Below, in pieces: positions 1-6,300 of a stretch of 7,388 nucleotides of DNA. This DNA is from DYCT01 sp051875715 (lineage in GTDB: Bacteria; Bacteroidota; Bacteroidia; Bacteroidales; Bacteroidaceae). Below the pieces are notes generated by a model that saw nothing but the letters and a program-made list of their open reading frames with translations, did no database searches and had not been told where the DNA came from. A program made the position numbers and the translations under genes. Location: assembly GCA_051875715.1 (NCBI GenBank), contig JBJEHD010000085.1, positions 1 through 7,388 of the forward strand. Direction: 5' to 3'. Positions within the stretch are counted from its first letter, which is position 1. Every line of letters begins with the position of its first letter.

Positions 1-138
1 GCCAAGCGCGACGACGAGAACTACTTCTACGTAGCCTGCTGGGAATACCAGGGCACCGACGAAAAGGCACCGACCTTGCTGAAGGAGCCGCTGGTATACG
101 AAGCCATCAAGGTACAGACGCGTAACTACAAGAGCTAA
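1..138 (+). CDS. frdA: Fumarate reductase/succinate dehydrogenase flavoprotein subunit, C-terminal end only
   Basis: Only the last 45 codons and the stop are present, and the gene runs off the left edge. The readable end includes ENYFYVACWEYQG and finishes EAIKVQTRNYKS. I identify it as the FAD-binding catalytic subunit of quinol:fumarate reductase (fumarate to succinate, or the reverse as succinate dehydrogenase). The main support is position: it lies directly upstream of an unmistakable iron-sulfur subunit, and the cytochrome b - flavoprotein - iron-sulfur order is usual in Bacteroidetes. The tail also looks like the C-terminal capping region of these flavoproteins, but no FAD-binding or catalytic motif is in view. 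The gap to the next gene is 37 bases with no terminator, so the two are probably co-transcribed. In anaerobic Bacteroidales this complex is the terminal step that disposes of electrons as succinate. Confidence 0.85.
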   Translation, partial: AKRDDENYFYVACWEYQGTDEKAPTLLKEPLVYEAIKVQTRNYKS

Positions 139-175
139 TCCGGCGAAGTTAAACAATAAAAGAATCAAAAGTAAG

Positions 176-931
176 ATGGATAAAAACATATCATTCACGC
201 TGAAAGTTTGGCGTCAGAACGGCCCGAAAGAGAAAGGCCACTTCGATACATTCCAAATGAAAGACATCCCCGGCGACACCTCGTTTCTGGAGATGCTGGA
301 TATCTTGAACGAGCAGTTGATTGAGCAAGGCAAAGAGCCCGTCGTATTCGACCACGACTGCCGCGAAGGCATCTGCGGCATGTGCTCGCTCTACATCAAC
401 GGACATCCGCACGGCCCGGCCACCGGTGCCACCACCTGCCAAATCTACATGCGCCGCTTCAACGACGGCGACACCATCACGGTAGAGCCGTGGCGTTCGG
501 CCGGCTTCCCGGTCATCAAAGACTTGATGGTAGACCGCACCGCCTACGACAAAATCATGCAGGCCGGCGGCTTCGTGAGCGTCCGCACAGGTGCTCCGCA
601 AGACGCCAACGCCATCCTCATCCCGAAGCCGGTGGCCGACGAAGCCATGGATGCCGCCTCCTGCATCGGTTGCGGTGCCTGCGTAGCCGCCTGCAAAAAC
701 GGATCGGCCATGCTCTTCGTCTCGGCCAAGGTCAGCCAGCTGAACCTGCTTCCGCAAGGAAAGCCCGAAGCGTTGCGCCGCGCCAAGGCCATGCTGTCGA
801 AGATGGACGAACTCGGCTTCGGCAACTGCACCAACACACGTGCCTGCGAAGCCGAATGCCCGAAGTGCGTTTCCATCAGCAACATCGCCCGCCTGAACCG
901 CGACTTCATCAAAGCCAAACTGAAAGACTGA
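176..931 (+). CDS. frdB: Fumarate reductase/succinate dehydrogenase iron-sulfur subunit
   Basis: This is a complete 251-residue protein, the normal length for the B subunit. It carries electrons between the quinone-reactive cytochrome b and the FAD of the A subunit on the cytoplasmic face of the membrane. The N-terminal ferredoxin-like domain has the [2Fe-2S] cysteines C62, C67 and C70 (motif CREGICGMC) and C88. The C-terminal helical domain has the two ferredoxin-type clusters for [4Fe-4S] and [3Fe-4S]. Their cysteines are C163, C166, C169, C173 (CIGCGACVAAC) and C218, C224, C228, C231 (ending CEAECPKC). All expected ligands are present, so the subunit looks functional. The start ATG follows an A-rich stretch without a real Shine-Dalgarno site, as is common in Bacteroidetes. 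It is the last gene of the operon, followed by an intrinsic terminator. The type is that of quinol:fumarate reductases, but sdhB would be an equally acceptable name. Confidence 0.97.
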   Translation: MDKNISFTLKVWRQNGPKEKGHFDTFQMKDIPGDTSFLEMLDILNEQLIEQGKEPVVFDHDCREGICGMCSLYINGHPHGPATGATTCQIYMRRFNDGDTITVEPWRSAGFPVIKDLMVDRTAYDKIMQAGGFVSVRTGAPQDANAILIPKPVADEAMDAASCIGCGACVAACKNGSAMLFVSAKVSQLNLLPQGKPEALRRAKAMLSKMDELGFGNCTNTRACEAECPKCVSISNIARLNRDFIKAKLKD

Positions 932-943
932 TTGGCAGTCGTC

Positions 944-974
944 AGGAGGCCCGCCGCCAATGCCCGGGCCTCCT
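944..974 (+). other. Perfect 10-bp GC-rich hairpin just after frdB
   Basis: AGGAGGCCCG at 944-953 pairs exactly with CGGGCCTCCT at 965-974 around an 11-base loop. It starts 12 bases after the frdB stop. No T-run follows, so it is not a classical intrinsic terminator on its own. Together with the stronger hairpin at 989-1039 it could act as a transcript 3'-end stabiliser or pause site for the frd operon. Confidence 0.6.
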
Positions 975-988
975 CCTCACCACATAGC

Positions 989-1039
989 GTGCCATGCCGT
1001 CGACACTTTCCCGGTGCGCGGCATGGCACTGTCTTTTTT
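989..1039 (+). terminator. Intrinsic terminator of the frd operon
   Basis: GTGCCATGCCG at 989-999 pairs perfectly over 11 bp with CGGCATGGCAC at 1019-1029. Bases TGTC and then six T follow at 1034-1039. The 19-base loop can form a small extra CAC/GTG pairing. It lies 58 bases after the frdB stop on the same strand and closes the respiratory operon. Stem length, GC content and T-run all fit a Rho-independent terminator acting on the + strand. Confidence 0.88.
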
Positions 1040-1332
1040 CGTCCGAACTCACCGGGACGTCTATTTAACCCAAAACGGTCATTAGGCCGCCCCTGCGCAA
1101 ACGAACTTTCTTTTTGGCATCTGTGTTCCCGTTTTTCGGTTACAATGGAACCCCATTGCGCCCTCAAAACGAAAACACATCTGCTCAAAAACAGAAGTTG
1201 TTATCATCCTCACGCCAACGAGCGATTTGGGTTTATTAGGTCTCTTTTTTATCATATTCCAGGGTCTGGATACTTAAATCATTCAAGGAGAAGTATTGTT
1301 AAACCACTTGCAAATACATACCAATTCTACAT
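1040..1332. other. Intergenic stretch, no gene recognised
   Basis: These 293 bases lie between the frd terminator and the next gene. One + strand frame stays open from the end of frdB through to 1351, but it crosses both hairpins and encodes low-complexity, Arg/Ser/Pro-rich sequence, so I do not call it. Base composition drops from GC-rich to AT-rich at about 1190-1240, marking the left border of the accessory stretch. I searched for a TTTG / TAnnTTTG promoter ahead of 1333 and found none I would defend. An AAGGAG occurs at 1285-1290 but is too far (about 43 bases) from the ATG at 1333 to serve it. Confidence 0.6.
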
Positions 1333-1797
1333 ATGGAAATCAAAAAAATAATCATAGCATTTTTATTAGTAATATTTGTCCCTTTGTTATTATTACTTTT
1401 TAGCGATATTTCTCAATACAAACAAATAGGTGACACTCACTTTTATTTGTTACCTAATGGAACGGGACAAGAATCGCTCCTTTATCATGATGGAGGAGTG
1501 GAAGGCATGTTCTTTCCAATAAATCATGAAGGACTTGTTCATGATGTATATTGGAATCAACAATACATTATAATCAAATGCGGTCAGCAAAACGTGGAAA
1601 ACTGGTATATAATCAGAAATATGATTGACTATAATTACCCTAAATGTAAGATTCAGCATCTTTTGAATGAAAACGATTATGAAAGAGCTTTAGACTCATT
1701 GGATATATCTGAAAAATGTATGGAGTATACAGACGGAACCATTCCGTGGAATTTACATCTATATAAGTACAAGATAGAGTGCAATTCATATTGCTGA
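1333..1797 (+). CDS. Small membrane-anchored protein of unknown function
   Basis: The product has 154 residues and I do not recognise the family with certainty. Residues 4-23 are a strongly hydrophobic segment after two lysines, predicting one N-terminal transmembrane anchor or uncleaved signal. No lipobox cysteine is present. The remaining roughly 130 residues are soluble in character, rich in Tyr, Asn, Asp and Ile, and include GDTHFYLLPNG (33-43), YIIIKCGQQNVENWYII (78-94) and a C-terminal charged region. The 'display value, then is it readable from the cell' pattern resembles small uncharacterised Bacteroidetes immunity-like or DUF3997-like proteins, but that is an impression only. The ATG at 1333 is the first after an in-frame TAA at 1300. 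The gene is clearly AT-rich, unlike the GC-rich frd and pectinesterase genes, which suggests it was acquired. No convincing Shine-Dalgarno site or promoter was seen. The protein may be a real orphan or a remnant. Confidence 0.7.
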   Translation: MEIKKIIIAFLLVIFVPLLLLLFSDISQYKQIGDTHFYLLPNGTGQESLLYHDGGVEGMFFPINHEGLVHDVYWNQQYIIIKCGQQNVENWYIIRNMIDYNYPKCKIQHLLNENDYERALDSLDISEKCMEYTDGTIPWNLHLYKYKIECNSYC

Positions 1798-2115
1798 CAA
1801 CATGGGTCGCTGATTAAGGGGATTGTATGGCGCATAGAAGTGGAGAATCGGATTGAGAAACGGAAGTGAGTCCGGTCTCACCGGCATGTCTTAATTCCGC
1901 CAACGGGTTGCTTTCTTTTAATTCAATCAACAGATTACTCCTTGTCTTAACTTCCAGGAAGAGACTCCATAAACGTCATGCTTACGGCGGCCGCATATAA
2001 ACCCCAAAGTGCCATAAGACCTCTTTTCTGCCTATTCAGATGAACCTTCATGAGGCTCATGACAGAGAGACCATGCCCTGTTGCCACACGGAACACAGAC
2101 AGATGTGCGTGTGTG

Positions 2116-2137
2116 ATGTTTTTAAGATGTTTTTAAG
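2116..2137 (+). repeat. Tandem 11-bp direct repeat
   Basis: ATGTTTTTAAG occurs twice back to back (2116-2126 and 2127-2137) with no mismatch. Eleven bases is about one helical turn, so the two copies face the same side of the DNA. It lies roughly 60 bases upstream of the -7 box of the ATPase remnant. It could be an old regulator site or simple slippage product. Confidence 0.8.
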
Positions 2138-2174
2138 GCTCGACTATACATGATATTTATAGGCCTACTTTCCC

Positions 2175-2203
2175 TTTAATTCAAAATAGAATTTATAACT
2201 TTG
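2175..2203 (+). promoter_or_regulatory. Probable Bacteroides-type promoter ahead of the ATPase remnant
   Basis: TAACTTTG at 2196-2203 is an exact match to the Bacteroides primary-sigma -7 consensus TAnnTTTG. The matching -33 TTTG is not clear: only TTTA at 2175-2178, 17 bases upstream, comes close. The surrounding DNA is AT-rich and the box lies 40 bases before the ATG at 2244, giving a leader of about 33-35 bases. The -7 match is good and the -33 match poor. Confidence 0.5.
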
Positions 2204-2243
2204 TGTTGGTATTTCAAAATATAAATTTGAAAATTCACAGAGC

Positions 2244-2944
2244 ATGATAACTAAGGATATACTGAAGCAGGTGTTGGCATCCAACCAAACGGATGTGGAA
2301 AGATACAAGGTCGTGAGCAGAGCACTGCCTTCGGACGACTTTTCTTGCCATGTATTTATGGGTGTCAGACGTGCCGGAAAGTCATTCTTGTTGTTCCAAA
2401 AGATGCAAGAGAGGATAGCCCTTGGTCATGGATGGGACGAGATGCTCTATATAAACTTTGAATTACCATGCCAACAGTCAGCAAGTATATCGAATATTGT
2501 GAGGCTGCATGGTTGCTGCTGCGTTTAAGAAATGTATCTGCTCCATTTGCAGAGAAGGAGACTGCATGCAAATACTATTTTGTGGATAATGGCGTACTCA
2601 ACCTCTTTCTTCTGGGCGGTGAGACTATATTGCTTGAGAATGCCGTTGCACTCGCCCTTTTCCGAAAATATGGGCATGATGCGAACAATGAACGCGTGTT
2701 CTTTTACAATGAGAAAGTGGAGGTGGACTTTTACGTACCCGATGAAGAGCTTGCCATCCAGGTGTCGTACAGTATGGTTCAGTCTGCAGATACATTCAGC
2801 CGTGAGATCAATGCACTGAAGAAGTTGCCGAATATTCTCCCATGCCGTCAGCGACTGGTACTGACCAATGATGAGTCCGGTAAGGTTGAGGACGAGTATG
2901 GAACGATAGAAATCATGCCCGTGTGGAAATGGCTACTAATTTGA
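2244..2944 (+). pseudogene. AAA_14/DUF4143-type ATPase, internally deleted and frameshifted
   Basis: Two pieces of one gene remain. The first 73 residues read in one frame from ATG 2244 and contain the Walker A loop GVRRAGKS at residues 40-47, ending ...LYINFE at 2462. The sequence then jumps, in the +2 frame, to the family's C-terminal half. This starts about 2462 (ITMPTVSKYIEYCEAAWLLLRLR) and continues to the TGA at 2942-2944, with KYYFVDNGVLNLFLLGG, EVDFYVPDEELAIQVSYS and a final IEIMPVWKWLLI. Intact members are about 400 residues, while the two pieces total about 230. The missing middle should hold Walker B, the sensor residues and the start of the DUF4143 helical region. Without it the protein cannot be a working ATPase. 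The C-terminal piece could restart at ATG 2468 and make a 158-residue DUF4143 fragment, but I see no ribosome site. These ATPases are abundant, often multicopy and mobile-looking in Bacteroidales genomes; their cellular role is poorly defined. Confidence 0.9.
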
Positions 2945-2969
2945 CGAGAAGATGTAAAATAATTTATTG

Positions 2970-3062
2970 CTATCCGATAAAAACCTTTAATTCGTAGAAG
3001 AATTTGGGTGGAGACCATTTGCAGGTGTCCTTCCCCTTGATGTGATGCAAGTTCCAATACAT
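2970..3062 (-). CDS. Possible 30-residue mini-protein beside the palindromes
   Basis: A minus-strand frame runs from ATG (3062-3060) to TAG (2972-2970). The peptide starts MYWNLHHIKG and contains KWSPPKFFYELK near its end. It is basic and aromatic, with one cysteine and no membrane segment. The rightmost palindrome copy and a TTACTTTG box (minus strand, 3133-3126, one mismatch to TAnnTTTG) lie upstream, and the other palindrome lies between the box and the ATG. The KWSPPKFF-ELK pattern looks non-random to me, and repeat-linked mini-ORFs of this kind could be part of a dispersed element. At this length an open frame can also arise by chance. I see no Shine-Dalgarno site, so this is a tentative call. 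Confidence 0.3.
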   Translation of the reverse strand: MYWNLHHIKGKDTCKWSPPKFFYELKVFIG

Positions 3063-3082
3063 GGCAATAACCTCACGCTTTG

Positions 3083-3102
3083 CGTTCAGCCAAGGCTGAA
3101 CG
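3083..3102. repeat. Perfect 20-bp palindrome, copy 1
   Basis: CGTTCAGCCAAGGCTGAACG is self-complementary apart from the central AA. The same 20 bases recur at 3149-3168. The bases before it (ATGGCAATAACCT from 3061) also resemble those before copy 2, so the repeat unit may be about 42-47 bp. In RNA it would form a tight hairpin. Its intergenic setting suggests a REP-like dispersed element or a dimeric protein site. Confidence 0.85.
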
Positions 3103-3148
3103 GTCGTAGACTATAGGCTCAATGGCAAAGTAAGATAACCTGCTTGAC

Positions 3149-3168
3149 CGTTCAGCCAAGGCTGAACG
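3149..3168. repeat. Perfect 20-bp palindrome, copy 2
   Basis: This is the second exact copy of CGTTCAGCCAAGGCTGAACG, 66 bases right of copy 1. It is preceded by ATGGCAA and ATAACCT blocks (3122-3140) as in copy 1, with a 6-base insertion. The right arm of copy 1 plus flank (GGCTGAACGGTC, 3094-3105) is also the exact reverse complement of GACCGTTCAGCC (3146-3157). The two copies can therefore pair with each other across a 40-base spacer. Confidence 0.85.
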
Positions 3169-3230
3169 ATAAACAACAATGCCCTATTTAACGGACAGCC
3201 GCTGTATGGTCAGGATAAATCCCCACCATA

Positions 3231-3290
3231 AAACGCCTTAGAGGCTGTACCCAAACGCGATGTTTTGCGGTACAGCCTCTTAAGGCGTTT
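3231..3290 (-). terminator. Long hairpin terminator downstream of the pectinesterase gene
   Basis: The left arm 3231-3251 (AAACGCCTTAGAGGCTGTACC) pairs with the right arm 3269-3290 over 21 bp with a single unpaired base. The arms include GAGGCTGTACC/GGTACAGCCTC and close over a 17-base loop. It begins 14 bases beyond the pectinesterase stop. On the minus strand the stem ends in GTTTTAT, a short U-tract; on the + strand it ends in GTTTCTTT, so it may work both ways. It also shields the gene from transcripts coming from the left. Confidence 0.8.
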
Positions 3291-3304
3291 CTTTAGGGGT
3301 TCTC

Positions 3305-6300
3305 TTAACGGACAGCCACCTTGACGGTCTGCTGGTTCACCCGAACCAGCCAAAGGCCGCTACCGAGCCGGAAAGAGGCTTCCCCGTCGACTTGGAACAG
3401 TTTCACCAGCGTGCCGTCGGCCGCATACACGGCCACCAGGGCTTCCTGGCCCAGGCCTTCCAGACTGACCAGCCCGTCCGTATGGCGCAGGCGGAAGGTA
3501 GCATCCGCCTGTTCGGTCTGACTGATGGACAGCCCCCTTTCAATCAATGCAGGGAACGGATCCCAGCCGTCGTTGCCCTTCGTGAAGTTGAGCAGCGTGA
3601 TGTCCGTACCGTCGGCCAGTTTCGGCTCGGTCAGGACGCCGGCCCAGGACACACGCTTGGAGGTGTTGTCCACACCCGACAGTTCCTTCGTGCCATACTC
3701 CACGCAGTAGGGCGATTCGCCGCTCAGCGTGTTGTTCCAGCCTGCCGGCACAATCAGCGACTGGCCGTCGTAACCCGGACTATTGCTGGTCTCGATGGTG
3801 GTGTTGTAGAACACGGTCTCCGTGGTGTTCGGCTGCCAGGGCCGGCCGAAGTAGCCCGGTTTGGAGCGATAGGCCGAAGCCGTCTCCGTCTCGGGCTCGG
3901 CGGACGTCACCGTACATTCGTACATCAGATAGCCACGGCCGCTGTTCTGCTTGCCCGCCGTGATGTAGCTCACGTCGTTCTTGTCCTCGCTGGTGTTCAT
4001 GGCCAACTGGCTCTGGTAGAACACGGCGGTCATCTCGCCGAAGAGGTAGTCCGTCGCACCCATCATCACACCCTTGTAGACGGCGACACGCACGCCGTCG
4101 CCTCCGTAGAAGGAATCCTGACGGCCAATCACGCGGCAGTTGTAGAGCACCACCTTGTCCGACCCTACCAGGGCCAATGCGGCCGCACGTTCCACGAAAC
4201 TCTTGTTCTGCACGTCGGTGCTTCCGGCCGTGGTCGGACGGACGCCCTTGCCGCCGGTCTCCCACTCTACCACCACATCGTCGGCTTCCTTGGCCGAAAC
4301 ATACTGGTTGAACGAATTTTCGAAGATGATGTTCTCGGCCTCAAAGCCGTCGGCCGTTACGACCACCGTCGCGTTCCAATACGAACCGTTGGTCGAGCCG
4401 CTGCCCTTGTTTTCGTACGAGAGGTAGCCGTTCTCTTTGTTCACGGCCAGCACCTCCGCGTTCCACTTCTGGTTGTTCGCCATACTGTAGTAGCTGTACC
4501 CGTGTCCGTAGTACGAAGTGATGCGTACGGCATTCGCGTCGATGTTCACCCCCTTGTCCTTCAGGGCGATGCTCGGAACGGCCGCAGCATTGACTAACGA
4601 AATGTTGGGTACATCCACCACGAGCATCTCCTCGTAGTTGCCCGGTTCGATGAGCAAGGTCACGCGTTCGTTGTTCGGGCGTTCCATACCGCGTACGGCA
4701 TCGAGGGCCTCGTTGATGGAGGCATAGTCCTTGCCCTGGCCAACGGTCAGCGTAGCCGCAAAGGGCACGACCTTGTCCACGCGGATGTTCGTCACATACG
4801 AGGTGGCTGCGAACGTGATGGTCACGCCACCCTCGGCCTCGTTCTGGTAAACCACCTTCTCCACCTTGCTGGTCGAGCCGGAGGCCGTCGTCACGGCTTC
4901 GCCGCCGTTGATGCTGAAGTTGGCCGCATAATAGTAGGACACCGTCAGCTTGTCGCCCTTCTGTGCCGGGACAACCACCGATGCGCCGTTGCCGGCCACC
5001 AGATGCCCTTTGGCCTTCTCGTTCTTCACGCCGCCGGCCAGTGCCATACCTTTATAATACGTATCAGAAGCCGTGATGTCGCGGTCGGCGAAATCCCATT
5101 CCGTCACGGTCTTGAACTGCACCGGCTTGCTCACGGCCTTGCCGTCCACCTTCAGGTTGGAGGTCAACGCCTGCTCCAACGGATAAGCCTCCAGTCCGCT
5201 CAGTTCGACGGCATACACGCCGTTGCGCAACGTCACACCGTCCAGCGAAGCAAAGGCATACACATAACCCTCTTCATGCAGATTCGTGAACGTGGCCTGC
5301 AACGTCGCCTTCTGTTCGGCCGTCAGGCCTTGCGCCTCCAGCGTCACGGCATAGCGCGGCTTCGGCTCGAACGTCAAGTCCATGGTCTGGTCTCCCGCAG
5401 CCGTGATGGCCTGCACAGTCAGTTCGTAGTCATTCACGCCTTGCGCCACAACGACATAAGGCACACCCGGCTCCAGCTGCACCGTATAGGTGCCGGCCGT
5501 TGCGTCGATTGCCGGTTCGGGCACATAGACACGCTCTTCCGCAGGTATGTAAGCCAATTGCAGGCGTGAGATGGACTCACCCAGTCCGTTGATGGCACCA
5601 CTGACCGTACACAGGTCGACTTTCGATACAACTACATCCCGCACCACATCGGCTTCCTCTACGGCCAGCGACGTACCGTTCGAGATGACGTACCCATTGG
5701 CATTGGCCAACGAAAGGGCATACGTATGTCCCATCGGGAGCGATGCCTCGTATGTGCCTCCGCTCACCGTGGCCGTCCATTCCTTGCCGGCCTCGTTGGC
5801 GAACACCACCCCGTAGCCTTCTGCCAGCGAAGCATCGGCGCTCACCGCACCATGCACACGAGCATATACAGCAGGCTTGCGCAGCACACGGTAATACGAC
5901 GGCTTGTCCTCCGTATCATAAATCTTGTATGTGCCGGCCTGTTTGGCGGCAAAGGTCAGCAGTGTGCCCGCCGTCGGAGCACTGCCCAGGTCGGTCTGTT
6001 TGGTCGGATCGGCGACATAGACGAAGTTGATTTTGCCCGTGCCGTTCTGCGAACTGCAGTAGAGCATCACCTCGTCGTCCTCGTTCAGTTCCAGGCTGAG
6101 GTAGCGGCTTGTTTGGGCAGCACCATTCACATAGATGTAGCCCGTCAGCGTTTGTCCTTCAATCGTGACCGCATTCTTGTTGTCGTAGCGTGTCAGGTTA
6201 GTGTTGGCCGTACGCAAGCGGTCGTTCTTGCCACCCGTCCAACTCAGGATGCCGGCCTTCCACGACGAAGGCAGCACGTTGTTCGTCGAGCCCACCTCGA

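Larger units (their letters stand above)
1798..2243. other. 446-base non-coding stretch between the AT-rich gene and the ATPase remnant
   Basis: I find no gene with a credible start. A minus-strand frame is open from 1975 to 1817 (53 codons, stop at 1814-1816) but has no start codon near its upstream stop. It contains Bacteroidales-like text such as NPLAELRHAGETGLTS and might be a decayed fragment. A short inverted repeat CCGGT/ACCGG lies near 1875, and a hairpin-like pairing CACACG (2085-2090) / CGTGTG (2108-2113) with an inner CACA/TGTG sits just before a T5 run at 2119-2123. That pairing could be a weak terminator reading right. The tandem repeat and promoter box listed separately occupy the right-hand end. 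Confidence 0.55.

Noticed and set aside
191..1188. Open frames of about 190-215 residues overlapping frdB in other frames and on the minus strand
   Set aside because: frdB has every cluster cysteine in its frame; the others are shadows without domain signals.
932..1351. 139-residue + strand frame immediately after frdB
   Set aside because: It has no start of its own with a ribosome site, runs through two terminator-type hairpins, and shows no protein-like pattern.
1817..1975. 53-codon minus-strand open frame in the non-coding gap
   Set aside because: There is no start codon near its upstream stop and no promoter; at best it is a fragment, so it is noted only in the gap description.
2848..3057. 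69-residue minus-strand frame overlapping the end of the ATPase remnant
   Set aside because: It is a shadow of the ATPase C-terminus and lies in a different frame from the more protein-like 30-residue frame at 2970-3062.
3083..3168. Possible CRISPR array
   Set aside because: Only two repeat copies, and each is a full palindrome. There is no third copy and no cas gene.
3392..4597. 401-residue open frame on the + strand, antisense to the pectinesterase
   Set aside because: Its product is His/Arg/Val-rich with no recognisable domain, while the opposite strand encodes clear CE8 motifs. It is a by-product of GC-rich codon use.
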